A model generated the notes under the pieces. The model was not told the origin of the DNA. It saw only the letters and a list, made by a program, of their open reading frames with translations, and did no database searches. The position numbers were made by a program, and so were the translations under genes. A stretch of DNA of 64,000 nt from Actinomadura sp. K4S16 (GTDB lineage: Bacteria; Actinomycetota; Actinomycetes; Streptosporangiales; Streptosporangiaceae), in assembly GCF_008327685.1 (NCBI RefSeq), contig NZ_BDDE01000010.1, forward strand, positions 62,001 through 126,000. Direction: 5' to 3'. Within the stretch, counting starts at the first letter, position 1. The number at the start of each line of letters is the position of its first letter. Positions 51,152 through 60,302 of the stretch are shown here, piece after piece.

Positions 51152-54100
51152 TCACGGGGTCCGGGGGCCCGGCGCGGCGGCGGCGCGCGCGAGGTGCTCC
51201 GCGGCCGCGTCCGGGCGGCCGAGCCGCTCGGCGAGCTTCGCCAGGACGGCGTGGTTGGAGCCGGCGCAGGCCAGGGCCGAGCCGACGACCTGGAGCCGGT
51301 CCCGGTACGGGTGCAGCAGCCGGTACATGGCCGCCGGGTCGGGGGTCCCGAGGACGGCGGCGATCTCCCCGAGCTGGCCGTGCTCGAAGTCCGAGGCCCA
51401 GGTCCGCTCGCGGGGCACCCGGTCGAGGCCCCAGCGGCGGAGCAGCCGCTCGGCGCGCTCCCGCTCGCCCGCGTCCAGCAGCGCCAGGACGGCGGTGGGG
51501 CGCAGCGCCGTGTTCTCCGCGTGCGGCGCCGCGGCGAGGAGTTCGTCCAGCCGGCCGGGGACCCGCCCCCTCGTCCGGTCCAGGACGGTGAGCTGCATGA
51601 GGCGGGCCCACTGCGCGCCCCACACGCTGGTGCGGCGGTGCTGCCGGTACGCCTGCTCGATCAGTTCGAGGGCCGTGTCTCCGTCGCCGCGGAAGATCGC
51701 GTACCCGGCCTCCTGGTAGGTGTGCTGGAGCTCCAGCTCGGGGATGCCGAGGCTCTGCACCACGCGCCCGGACCATTCCAGGCCGTCCTCGTACTCGGCG
51801 ATCCGGCCGAACTTCAGGTGCACCGAGAGCAGGTGCATGCGCGCGATCACCTCGGTGTCGGCCGGCAGCCCGGCGCCCGCGAGCGCGAGCGACTCCTCCA
51901 GCGCCGCGATCCTGGCGGGCTCGCGCTCCGGGACCCAGGAGGCGATGACGTAATTGTTCAGCGTCCGGCCGCGCAGCACCGGGTCGCCGATCCGCCGGGC
52001 GATCTCCACCGCCTCCTCGGCCAGCCGCTCCCCCTCCGGGCGCTCGGGGCCGTAGTACAGCTCGACGGCCAGGGTGCCCAGCAGCTCCGCCCGCCGGCGC
52101 GGGTCGCGCGTCTCGGCGATCAGTTCCCGCAGCAGCGCCACGAAGCCGGGGTCGACGGTGCCGTAGGCGCGCCAGTTCCACAGCGTCACCCCGCCCAGGA
52201 TCGACACGGCGTCGGCGAGCCGCTCCCGGTCCCCGGCCCGCCTGGCGATCTCCACCGCCTCGTCCAGCACCGCGTCGGCGCCGCGCACGTCGCCCGAGAG
52301 GCGCAGCTCCTCGACGAGGGTGATCAGGGTCCGGTAGCGGCGGTCCTCCCCGCGCCCGCCCGGCGGCAGCACCGCCAGGGCCCGCTCGCGGTGCCGGGCC
52401 GCCTGGTCGAAGGCGAGCCGCCTGCGGGCCTCGTCGGCGGCGCGGGAGCAGGTGCGGAAGGCGGGCTCGGACGCGGTGCCGCCCGCGGCGTGGAAGCGGT
52501 GCCGCGCCAGGTCGTCCAGGCGGCCGTCTCCTCCGTGGACGGCCTCGATGGCGTCGGCGAGGAGCGCGTGCAGCTGCGTCCGCTCGCCGGGGGCCAGCCG
52601 CGCCGCCAGCGCGTCCCGGGAGATGTCATGGACGAACCGCCACTTCCACGTCTCCTCGTCGTGCCGGAGCAGCCCGCTCTCCAACGCCGGTTCCAGCGCG
52701 GTCACCACCTGCGCCGGTTCCATCCGGACGGCGTGGGCGAGGATCCCGACGTCGATCTCGGCGCCCGCGAGCGCCGCCAGCCGCACCAGGACGCGGGTGC
52801 GCTCGGGCAGCCGCTCGAACCGGCGTTCCACGACGTCCCGGACGGTGGCGGGCACCTGCGACCGGGAGCGCCCGTCCGCGTCGTCGTGGAACCGGAGCAG
52901 CTCGGCGAGGAAGAACGGGTTCCCGCCGGTGCGCTCCCGCACCGCCGCCGCGTCCGGCAGCCCCTCGCCGTGCCCGCCGAGCAGGGTCTCGATCTCGGTG
53001 ACGGAGAGCCCGGACAGCGGGAGCCGGTGGACGGCGCGCTCGCGTCCCAGCAGGGCGAGCGTGTCCTCCAGCGCCGCCGGGTCGAGCGCGTCGGTGGACC
53101 TGCACGTCGCCACGACGCCGCACGGCAGGCCCCGCAGGCGCCCGATGAGCAGCCGCAGCGCCTGCAGCGATCCCGCGTCGGCCCATTGCAGGTCGTCCAG
53201 GACGAGCAGCAGCGGACCGGTGCGGGCGGCTTCGACGACGGCGCGGGCGATGGCCTCCAGCAGGCGGAAGCGCTCGATCGCGAGGTCCTGGGTCCGGGTG
53301 GCCGCGCGGCCTCCCGCGAGGCCGGCCGGACGGTCCTCCGCCCCGGCCGCGAAGGCGGGCCGTTCCACGCCCAGTTCCTGGAGCACCTGTTCCCAGAGCC
53401 AGAAGGGCGGGGCTCCGAGGTCCTCGACCGCCCGCGCCCACACCACGTTCATGTGCCGCTCGCGGGCGAGCCGCGCGGCGGCCTCGGCGAGCGTGGTCTT
53501 GCCGATCCCCGCCTCGCCTTCGAGCAGCACCATCGTCCCGGTGCCCCGGAGGGCCGCCTCGATCCCGGCCCGCAGCTCGGCGAGCTCGCGTTCGCGTCCG
53601 ACGAGCCCCGGCACGGCACCCGCGGCCTGCGGCGCCGCCGGCTCGACGTCGGCGCCGGCCGTCTGCTCGGTGCTTCCGAACGGCACGGGCTGCGGGACGG
53701 CCGGTGGGGTCCGCGCCTCCAGTACGGAGGCGGCCTCCAGGACGGAGGCGGCCCTCTGGACGGGGGCCGCGGTGGCGACCTCGCCGAGTGAGGGGTCGCG
53801 GCGCAGGATCGCGCTCTGCAGGTCGGCCAGTTCGGGCCCCGGGACCAGCCCGAGTTCCTCGTCCAGCAGCCGGCGGCAGTCCTGGTACGCCTTGAGCGCG
53901 TCGGCCTGCCTGCCGTCGCGGTAGGCGGCGAGCATGAGCCGCGCCCAGTACCGCTCCCGGAGCGGCTCCTCACGGACGAGCGCCTCGGCGGCCGCGGCGG
54001 CCATGTCCGGGCGGCCGCATCCGAGCAGCGCGGCGGCCCTGCAGTCGAGCGCGCGGAGCCGCAGCTCCGCCATGGCCTCGGCATGCCCGGCCAGGTCGGG

Positions 54101-54592
54101 GTCCTCCGCGACGTCGGCGAAGGGACGGCCGCGCCACAGCGCCAGCGCGCGGTCGACGGCCTCCAGGGCGGCGGGGTGGGCGGCCCGCTCCACCAGCCGC
54201 TCGCCGTCCGCGACCAGGGCGGCGAACAGTTCGGTGTCGACCTCGCCGTCCGCCGCGCTCAGCAGATAGCCGGGTGGACGGGTCACGATCGCGCCCGTGC
54301 CCGCGCGGGCCTTGCGGGACGGGTCGAGCAGCCGCCGCGCCTGGGAGACGTAGACCTGGAGCGTCCCCACCGCGGAGGCCGGGGGCTCACCCGACCACAG
54401 CCGGTCGATCAGCCGGTCGACCGACACGACCCGGTTGGCGTCCGCGATCAGCAGCGTCAGCAGCGCGCGCAGCTTGCCCGATCCCACGACGACGGGCGCG
54501 CCCGCCGCGTCGGTCACCTCCAGCGGCCCCAGGACCCGGAACCGCGGCGGCCCGGTGGCAGCGCCGGCCCCCCGCTCGAAATCGCCTTCCAC
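51152..54592 (-). CDS. SARP-type STAND regulator (AfsR-like) with BTAD and AAA ATPase
   Basis: The 1146-residue protein has an OmpR-like DNA-binding domain at about 17-112 (FRVLGPLEVTDAAGAPV, LRALLTLLIADANRVVSVDR), a bacterial transcriptional activator domain (BTAD) at 118-265, a Pro/Ala linker and an AAA/STAND ATPase. Walker A is GEAGIGKTT at 359-367 and Walker B LLLVLDDLQWAD near 455-466. A long TPR-like tail follows. Such regulators activate secondary-metabolite or local genes. The linker contains a short tandem repeat (53717-53752). GTG start at 54592. It is divergent from a flavoprotein oxidase gene, which it probably controls. Confidence 0.92.
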   Translation of the reverse strand: MEGDFERGAGAATGPPRFRVLGPLEVTDAAGAPVVVGSGKLRALLTLLIADANRVVSVDRLIDRLWSGEPPASAVGTLQVYVSQARRLLDPSRKARAGTGAIVTRPPGYLLSAADGEVDTELFAALVADGERLVERAAHPAALEAVDRALALWRGRPFADVAEDPDLAGHAEAMAELRLRALDCRAAALLGCGRPDMAAAAAEALVREEPLRERYWARLMLAAYRDGRQADALKAYQDCRRLLDEELGLVPGPELADLQSAILRRDPSLGEVATAAPVQRAASVLEAASVLEARTPPAVPQPVPFGSTEQTAGADVEPAAPQAAGAVPGLVGRERELAELRAGIEAALRGTGTMVLLEGEAGIGKTTLAEAAARLARERHMNVVWARAVEDLGAPPFWLWEQVLQELGVERPAFAAGAEDRPAGLAGGRAATRTQDLAIERFRLLEAIARAVVEAARTGPLLLVLDDLQWADAGSLQALRLLIGRLRGLPCGVVATCRSTDALDPAALEDTLALLGRERAVHRLPLSGLSVTEIETLLGGHGEGLPDAAAVRERTGGNPFFLAELLRFHDDADGRSRSQVPATVRDVVERRFERLPERTRVLVRLAALAGAEIDVGILAHAVRMEPAQVVTALEPALESGLLRHDEETWKWRFVHDISRDALAARLAPGERTQLHALLADAIEAVHGGDGRLDDLARHRFHAAGGTASEPAFRTCSRAADEARRRLAFDQAARHRERALAVLPPGGRGEDRRYRTLITLVEELRLSGDVRGADAVLDEAVEIARRAGDRERLADAVSILGGVTLWNWRAYGTVDPGFVALLRELIAETRDPRRRAELLGTLAVELYYGPERPEGERLAEEAVEIARRIGDPVLRGRTLNNYVIASWVPEREPARIAALEESLALAGAGLPADTEVIARMHLLSVHLKFGRIAEYEDGLEWSGRVVQSLGIPELELQHTYQEAGYAIFRGDGDTALELIEQAYRQHRRTSVWGAQWARLMQLTVLDRTRGRVPGRLDELLAAAPHAENTALRPTAVLALLDAGERERAERLLRRWGLDRVPRERTWASDFEHGQLGEIAAVLGTPDPAAMYRLLHPYRDRLQVVGSALACAGSNHAVLAKLAERLGRPDAAAEHLARAAAAPGPRTP
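53717..53752 (-). repeat. 18-bp tandem repeat in the SARP linker
   Basis: CTCCAGTACGGAGGCGGC (53717-53734) is followed directly by a copy with one T-to-G change (53735-53752). It encodes a repeated AASVLE in the linker between BTAD and ATPase, so it is a coding expansion. Confidence 0.75.
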
Positions 54593-54791
54593 CCGCCCCC
54601 GCCGTGGTGCCCCGTGTCCCCTCCGCCGGCCGCCCGGCCGCCGCTTAAGGACGGCTTGTGTCCGGCCTTAACGGCACCGAACAGGCCAAATGTAACCCAC
54701 GCAAAAGGGTGCCCCAAGTGCCGCCTGCGAGAACAGATGCGCCACCCGCCGCTCGGCACCGCCGAGAAGATCCCGAACAGGAGAGATCACC

Positions 54792-56189
54792 GTGACCACC
54801 ATGTCCCTCCCGGACCTCGACGGCCTTCGCGAGCAGGTCTTCGGCCCGGTCCTCACCCCCGGCCACCCCGGCCTCGACCGGGAGGTCGCGCCGTTCAACC
54901 TGACGGTCCGGCACCGCCCCGCCGTCGTCGTCGGCGCGACGGGCGCGGCCGACGTGGCGGCGGCGGTCGGGTTCGCCCGGCGGTACGGGCTGCCCGTCGC
55001 CGTCCACGCCACCGGGCACGGCTCGGTCGCCCCCGTGGAGGGGGCGCTCGTCGTCAACACCAGCCGCATGCGGGCCGTCGCCGTCGACTCGGCCGCCGGG
55101 ACCGCCCGGGTCGAGGCGGGCGCCACCTGGGGCGAGGTGATCGAGGCCGCCGCGCCGTTCGGGCTCGCCCCGCTCTGCGGCTCGGCGCCCGCCGTCGGCG
55201 CCGTCGGCTACACGCTCGGCGGCGGCCTGGGACCGATCGCGCGGACCTACGGCTTCGCCGCCGACCACGTCCGGTCCCTGGAGGTCGTGACCTCCAACGG
55301 CCGGAAGCGGATCGCGGACGCCGACACCGAGCCGGAGCTTTTCTGGGCCCTTCGCGGGGGCAAGGGCGACTTCGGGATCGTGACCGCCATGACGATCGAC
55401 CTCTTCCCCGTCGCAAACCTGTACGGCGGCGGGATCTTCTACGCCGGCGAGGACGCGTCGTGGGTCCTGCACGCCTACCGCGAGTGGTCCCGCGACCTGC
55501 CCGAGTCGACCACCACGTCCGTCGCGCTGCTCCGGCTGCCGCCGGTGGACGAGCTGCCGCCGCCGCTGCGCGGCCGGTTCGTCGTCCACCTGCGCGTCGC
55601 CCACGTCGGCGACCAGGCCGAGGGCGAGCGGCTGCTCGCGCCGATGCGGTCGGTCGCCCCGGCGATCATCGACACGGTCGGCGTGATGCCGTACACGGCC
55701 ATCGGCTCGATCCACAACGACCCGACCGACCCGATGCCCGTGTGGGAGCGGGGCGCGCTGTTCCGCGAGCTGACCGTGGAGGCGGTCCAGGCGCTGCTGG
55801 AGACGGCCGGACCGGGCGCCGAGTTCCCGCCGCACATGGTCGAGGTGCGCCACCTCGGCGGCGCGGTGGCCCGCGCGCCGCGGGTCCCCAACGCGGTCGG
55901 CGGGCGCGGGGCGGCGTACTCGCTGCTCGTGCTCGCCCCGCCGCCCCCGCAGGAAATGGAGGCCCTGGTGCGGCCGCTCGGCGAACGCGTCCTCGACGCC
56001 GTCCGCCCGTGGACGACCGGCGGCGCGCTCCTCAACTTCCAGGGCGCGGCGACGGCCCCCGAGCAGGTCGCGACCGTCTGGGCGGCCGACGTCCACCGGC
56101 GCCTCATGAAGCTGAAGGCCGTCTACGACCCGACCGGGATGTTCCGATTCGGCCACTCCCTCGGCGTCCCGGATTCCGCCCTCGGCTAA
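54792..56189 (+). CDS. FAD-binding oxidoreductase (berberine bridge enzyme-like)
   Basis: The 465-residue protein has the PCMH FAD domain (RPAVVVGATGAADVAAAVGFAR) with the GH of ATGHGS: His76 aligns with the 8-alpha-histidyl attachment site. SAPAVGAVGYTLGGGLG follows. The second, cysteinyl FAD attachment seen in bicovalent members has no Cys at the expected place. The C-terminal BBE motif appears as LLNFQG and YDPTGMFRFGHSLG. It should oxidise an alcohol, amine or sugar with O2. The start is GTG at 54792 after CAGGAGAG. It is divergent from the SARP regulator and followed by a strong hairpin. Confidence 0.92.
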   Translation: MTTMSLPDLDGLREQVFGPVLTPGHPGLDREVAPFNLTVRHRPAVVVGATGAADVAAAVGFARRYGLPVAVHATGHGSVAPVEGALVVNTSRMRAVAVDSAAGTARVEAGATWGEVIEAAAPFGLAPLCGSAPAVGAVGYTLGGGLGPIARTYGFAADHVRSLEVVTSNGRKRIADADTEPELFWALRGGKGDFGIVTAMTIDLFPVANLYGGGIFYAGEDASWVLHAYREWSRDLPESTTTSVALLRLPPVDELPPPLRGRFVVHLRVAHVGDQAEGERLLAPMRSVAPAIIDTVGVMPYTAIGSIHNDPTDPMPVWERGALFRELTVEAVQALLETAGPGAEFPPHMVEVRHLGGAVARAPRVPNAVGGRGAAYSLLVLAPPPPQEMEALVRPLGERVLDAVRPWTTGGALLNFQGAATAPEQVATVWAADVHRRLMKLKAVYDPTGMFRFGHSLGVPDSALG

Positions 56190-56200
56190 CGAGCGGCGAT

Positions 56201-56234
56201 CGTCCTGGAGGAGCCGCCCGGCTCCTCCAGGACG
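56201..56234 (+). terminator. Hairpin terminator after the FAD oxidoreductase
   Basis: CGTCCTGGAGGAGCCG (56201-56216) and CGGCTCCTCCAGGACG (56219-56234) are perfect 16-bp arms with only two bases between them, starting 12 nt after the stop codon. No U-run follows. Confidence 0.75.
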
Positions 56235-56328
56235 CAATGCCCGCCCGTACAGATCGCCTCTCGGCGCGAGCGGAGCGCGTCGTCGAGCGCCGTTCGGGCT
56301 CCCGGGGGTTGCTGTACGGTTGAGCGCC

Positions 56329-57555
56329 ATGATCGCCGGACGCGCCGCAAGGGTCGCGGTCGCCGGGGTTCTTCTGGCGGCTCTGTGCTCGTGCGCCGGC
56401 TCGTCCGGCCGCCGGCCGCCAGGTGGCGCGGCCTCCCCGGGATCCGCTGCGCCGTCCGGGCCGGCTCCGGTCTCGGCCGCGTGGGCGCGTGTCCCGGGCC
56501 GCGGACTCGCTGGGGACTCGGGCCTGATCGAAGTTTCCGCGACCGGCCCCCGGGACGCGTGGGCTCTCGGCTACCAGGACGCCCGCGAGAACGACTCGGG
56601 TGCGACCGTTCTCCTGCGCTGGGACGGTCAGCGCTGGCGTGAGGCTCCGCTACCGCGAGCCGCCAGTGGCGGCAAGGGGCCTTTCGCGACGGGGCTCAGC
56701 GCCGCGCGTCCGGATGACGTGTGGATGACCGGGGCGGCGTACGCGGGGCCGAGCCCGGCATTCGCCTCCCACTGGGACGGGCTGCGCTGGAGCGACCACC
56801 GTCCGTTCGGCGACCGGGACGGCTATCACCTGGCGGATGTGACCGCGACGGGCGGCAGGGCGTGGTTCGCCGGGTCGGGCCGGGACGGCGGGGTCGTCGC
56901 CGAGTGGGACGGGCAGGCCTTTCGGCACGTCCGGACGGGGATCGGCGGCGGGCTCGGGCAACTCAACGCGGTCAGCGTCAAGGACGGACAACTCTGGGCC
57001 GTGGGATCCGCAGGCGACGAGAACGCTCCGCAGGGGCCGCTGGTCTACCACGAGGCACTCGACGGCAGGGCTCCGGTGCGGCAGGAGGTGCTCGGCATTC
57101 CGCAGGGCGAACTGACCGGAATATGGCAGGCCTCACCGTCCGATGTGTGGGCGGTGGGATTCAGTCACTGCTATGGGGACGACTGCGAGCGTCCTTTGGT
57201 AATGCACTGGGACGGCTCGGCATGGTCCCGGGTTCAGGTGCCGCTCAGAATCGGCGAACTCCACGGAGTCGCGGCCGTCGGCAAGGACCGGAACGACGTG
57301 TGGGTCAGCGGAGTCGACCTCGACCACAGGAACCAGATGCTTTTCCTGCACCACGACGGGAAAGCATGGACTCGCGAATACGGCCCGCAGTTGATGACCG
57401 ACGCCTCCGCGGAGGACGACCTCAATCGCGTCAACCGGTCCGACCTCGCCCCCGTGCCCGGGACGAGCACTCTGTGGGCGGTCGGTTCGGTAGGTGCCGG
57501 AACCGACGACGGCGATCCGGAGGAGTCCTTCGTCCTCCGCCGCGAAGGCCCCTGA
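56329..57555 (+). CDS. Exported lipoprotein-like beta-propeller protein
   Basis: A 408-residue protein with an N-terminal signal (VAVAGVLLAALCSCAG) whose cysteines at about 20-22 may be a lipobox. A Pro/Ser/Ala spacer follows. The rest is built of repeats of the type DVWAVG / DVWMTG / W-DG-x-x-W-x-x-x-x, at least five times (ISATGPRDAWALG, ARPDDVWMTG, SPSDVWAVGF, DRNDVWVSG, STLWAVGS). A beta-propeller is likely. Function unknown. The ATG at 56329 has TACGGT (56315-56320) eight bases upstream; a start at 56320 would lie within it. It converges with the next gene, 10 bp away. Confidence 0.75.
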   Translation: MIAGRAARVAVAGVLLAALCSCAGSSGRRPPGGAASPGSAAPSGPAPVSAAWARVPGRGLAGDSGLIEVSATGPRDAWALGYQDARENDSGATVLLRWDGQRWREAPLPRAASGGKGPFATGLSAARPDDVWMTGAAYAGPSPAFASHWDGLRWSDHRPFGDRDGYHLADVTATGGRAWFAGSGRDGGVVAEWDGQAFRHVRTGIGGGLGQLNAVSVKDGQLWAVGSAGDENAPQGPLVYHEALDGRAPVRQEVLGIPQGELTGIWQASPSDVWAVGFSHCYGDDCERPLVMHWDGSAWSRVQVPLRIGELHGVAAVGKDRNDVWVSGVDLDHRNQMLFLHHDGKAWTREYGPQLMTDASAEDDLNRVNRSDLAPVPGTSTLWAVGSVGAGTDDGDPEESFVLRREGP

Positions 57556-57565
57556 CCTCCCGTGT

Positions 57566-57970
57566 TCAGGCGCCTATGCCGCCCGTGCAGGCGGCGGCGA
57601 CGTAGCCCTTGCGGCCCTTGTAGTTGACCACCAGCCACTGGTTGTCCTTGGGCTCCCCGGCCGAGCACCGGTAGGTGCCCCCCTCGACCTGCGGGCAATT
57701 GGCCCCGTGCTTCCAGCCGATAAGCTTTTTGCCATGATACTGGACGATAACGCCGGCACTGGTTCTGGGCGCCTTGCGGACGCGGAACGTGTAGCCGCGC
57801 CTCTTGTCCGAGTGGACGTAGCACTTGACCTCTTGGGCGTCGTTACCGGCGACCGGGATCGAATGCGCCGTTGCGGCTTCCGGAGACGCGTGGACTTCCG
57901 CGTCGGCTGCATTGGCCGCCCCCGCGAGAGTCAGAGCCGCGACCCCCGTTACTAGCAATGCTCGCCTCAT
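57566..57970 (-). CDS. Small secreted SH3-like protein
   Basis: The 134-residue protein has a clear signal peptide (RRALLVTGVAALTLAGAANA, with AxA cleavage near 21). An exported domain with four to five cysteines follows, and its pattern (FRVRKAPRTSAGVIVQYHGKK, then WLVVNYKGRKGYVAAAC) resembles bacterial SH3 domains that bind peptidoglycan or act as protein modules. On the minus strand TACATT lies six bases before the ATG at 57970, a leaderless arrangement. It is divergent from the response regulator gene. Confidence 0.75.
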   Translation of the reverse strand: MRRALLVTGVAALTLAGAANAADAEVHASPEAATAHSIPVAGNDAQEVKCYVHSDKRRGYTFRVRKAPRTSAGVIVQYHGKKLIGWKHGANCPQVEGGTYRCSAGEPKDNQWLVVNYKGRKGYVAAACTGGIGA

Positions 57971-58170
57971 GGGGCCAATGTAGAACCGGGTCCGGCCGCG
58001 GGTCAATCATGTCGCGATCTTCAAAGAGAAAGTCGCGGTCAAATTGCTCGCAATTCGCCCGAAAGATGCGATTACGCATATCCGCGGCGCTCGGCCGGGC
58101 CGCGCTCGGGACCGGGAGCGGCCGGCGCTCACAGGGTTCTCTCATCGAAACGTGCTTTGATGGGCGCGTC

Positions 58171-58872
58171 ATGCCTGGTCAGAAGATTCTCGTCGTCGAC
58201 GACGAACCGAACATCGCGGACGTCCTGGCGACCGCGCTGGCCTTCCACGGGTTCGAGGTGACCACCGCGTCCACGGGCGCCGGGGCCATCGAACGGGCGG
58301 AGGCCGAGCACCCCCACCTCATCGTGCTGGACCTGATGCTGCCCGACATCGACGGCCTGGAGGTGTGCCGGACGCTGCGCGGCCGGGGCCACCGGTTCGG
58401 GATCGTCTTCCTGACCGCGCGCGACGGCCGGGCCGACAAGGTGTCAGGGCTGACCTACGGCGGCGACGACTACGTGACGAAGCCGTTCGCGCTGGACGAG
58501 CTGCTCGCGCGCGTGCGGGCCGTGCTGCGGCGGGTCGCCCCCGAGGACTCGCCTCCCGGGGCCGTCCTGAAAGTGGCCGACGTGGAGCTGGACGAGGACC
58601 TGTGCGAGGTGCGCCGCGGCGGCGCCCAGGTCCGCCTGTCCCCGACCGAGTTCAAGCTGCTGCGCTACCTCATGGGCAACCCGGGGCGGGTGCTGTCGCG
58701 CGCCCAGATCCTCGACGCGGTCTGGGACTACGACTTCGGCGGCACCTCCAACGTCGTCGACACCTACGTCGGCTACCTCCGCAAGAAGCTCGATCCGCTG
58801 GGCCCGCCGCTGATCCACACGCAGCGTGGGTTCGGGTACGTCCTGCGCGAGGGCGGGGCGGGCGGCAGGTGA
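58171..58872 (+). CDS. OmpR/PhoB-family response regulator
   Basis: A 233-residue regulator. The receiver domain (1-120) has the acidic pair VVDDEP, phosphoacceptor Asp54 in VLDLMLPDID, a Thr in FLTARD and Lys in VTKPF. The C-terminal winged helix (about 132-228) includes LSPTEFKLLRYLMGNPGRVL and VDTYVGYLRKKLD, and a GFGYVLR end. The ATG at 58171 is the only start that keeps the receiver intact without a long extension. Its stop overlaps the sensor kinase start by four bases (GTGA). Confidence 0.96.
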   Translation: MPGQKILVVDDEPNIADVLATALAFHGFEVTTASTGAGAIERAEAEHPHLIVLDLMLPDIDGLEVCRTLRGRGHRFGIVFLTARDGRADKVSGLTYGGDDYVTKPFALDELLARVRAVLRRVAPEDSPPGAVLKVADVELDEDLCEVRRGGAQVRLSPTEFKLLRYLMGNPGRVLSRAQILDAVWDYDFGGTSNVVDTYVGYLRKKLDPLGPPLIHTQRGFGYVLREGGAGGR

Positions 58873-60266
58873 CGCTGCGGACGCGGCTGCTGATCGGGAT
58901 CGTCGTGCTCACCGCCGGCGCGCTGGTGGTCGCGGGGGCCACCAGCACGCTGGCGCTGCGCTCGTACCTGGTCGGCAGGGTCGACGGCCAGTTGCGCGCG
59001 GCCGCGATCGTGGCCCGGCAGAACGCGGTGGTCCGGTACGGGTCCCGCGACGAACTGCGCACGGCGGTGGCGCCCACCGAGTACGTCGTGGAGATCCGCC
59101 GCGAGAACGGCACGATCAGCGGGATCGGGGGGCCGCCCGAGCTGGCCCCCGGGGTGCTGAGCGAACGGGCGCCTCCGGCCCCGGCCGCCGGCACCTCCGC
59201 CCCGGCCGACGTCGACGCCGGGCGCGCGGGCCGGTTCCGCGTGGTGTCCTTCACGACGCCGAACGGCCGCGCCACGGCGGTCATCGGCCTGCCGCTGCGG
59301 CCGGTCGGGGAGACCGTGCGGCGGCTGCTGCTGATCGAGGCGCTGGCCGGGCTGGCGGTGCTGGCGCTGCTGGCCGGCGCGGCCCGGCTGGTCATCCGTC
59401 GCGGGCTGCGGCCACTGGAGACGATCACCGAGACCGCGGGCGCGATCGCCGACGGCGACCTGGATCGCCGGGTGCCGGTCTCCTCGCCGCGCACCGAGGC
59501 CGGGCGGCTGTCGATCGCGGTGAACGGCATGCTGGCGCGCATCCAGACCGCGATCGAGGCCCGCGCCCGCTCGGAGGAGCGGCTGCGGGAGTTCGTCGCC
59601 GACGCCTCCCACGAGCTGCGCACCCCGCTGACCTCGGTGCGCGGCTACCTGCAGATGCTGCGGCACGGCGTGGTGACGCTGGCCGACCGGCCGGACGCGG
59701 TGCGGCGCGCCGACGACGAGGCCGCCCGGATGTCCAAGATCGTCGACGATCTGCTGTACCTGGCCCGGCTGGACCAGGAGCCGATCCCGCGCCCCGGGCC
59801 GGTGGACCTCGCGGCGGTCGCCGCCGACTCCGTCTCCGACGCCCTCGCCGTCGAGCCCGACCGGCCGATCACGCTGCGCGCGCCGGAGTCCTGCGAGATC
59901 ACCGGCGACGAGGACGCGCTGCGGCAGGTGCTGGCCAACCTGCTCGGCAACGCCCGCGCCCACACTCCGCCGGGGACGCCCGTGACGGTGCGGGTGCTGG
60001 CGGAGGCCGGGACGGCGGTGGTCGAGGTGTCCGACGAGGGGCCGGGCATGCCGCCGGAGGCGGTGGCGCGGGCGTTCGACCGCTTCTACCGGGGCGCGGG
60101 AGCCCGCGGCGGGGCGTCCGGCAGCGGTCTCGGGCTGCCGATCGTCGCCGCCATCGCCCGGTCGCACGGCGGGTCGGCCGGGATCGAGAGCACCCGCGGA
60201 AAGGGCACCACGGTCCGGGTCCGGCTGCCCTCCCACGGACCTCTGAACGATCTCTCATCGTCCTGA
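58869..60266 (+). CDS. Two-component sensor histidine kinase
   Basis: The 465-residue kinase has helix 1 at about 5-28, a roughly 120-residue extracytoplasmic sensor, helix 2 near 153-173, a HAMP domain (RPLETITETAGAIADGDLDR), the H-box FVADASHELRTPLTSV with His248, and a HATPase domain with LANLLGNARAHTPPG (N), DEGPGMP (G1), FDRFYRG (F) and GSGLGLPIV (G2). It should phosphorylate the adjacent response regulator. GTG start, GTGA overlap. The next gene is 36 nt downstream on the same strand. Confidence 0.95.
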   Translation: MTLRTRLLIGIVVLTAGALVVAGATSTLALRSYLVGRVDGQLRAAAIVARQNAVVRYGSRDELRTAVAPTEYVVEIRRENGTISGIGGPPELAPGVLSERAPPAPAAGTSAPADVDAGRAGRFRVVSFTTPNGRATAVIGLPLRPVGETVRRLLLIEALAGLAVLALLAGAARLVIRRGLRPLETITETAGAIADGDLDRRVPVSSPRTEAGRLSIAVNGMLARIQTAIEARARSEERLREFVADASHELRTPLTSVRGYLQMLRHGVVTLADRPDAVRRADDEAARMSKIVDDLLYLARLDQEPIPRPGPVDLAAVAADSVSDALAVEPDRPITLRAPESCEITGDEDALRQVLANLLGNARAHTPPGTPVTVRVLAEAGTAVVEVSDEGPGMPPEAVARAFDRFYRGAGARGGASGSGLGLPIVAAIARSHGGSAGIESTRGKGTTVRVRLPSHGPLNDLSSS

Positions 60267-60302
60267 CGACGGGCTCTGAGATCCGGCTGGTCGGGTGGGG
60301 CC

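Noticed and set aside
51152-57555. Antibiotic biosynthetic cluster around the SARP regulator and FAD oxidase
   Set aside because: No polyketide, peptide-synthetase, terpene or RiPP gene is nearby; one oxidase with its regulator is not a cluster.
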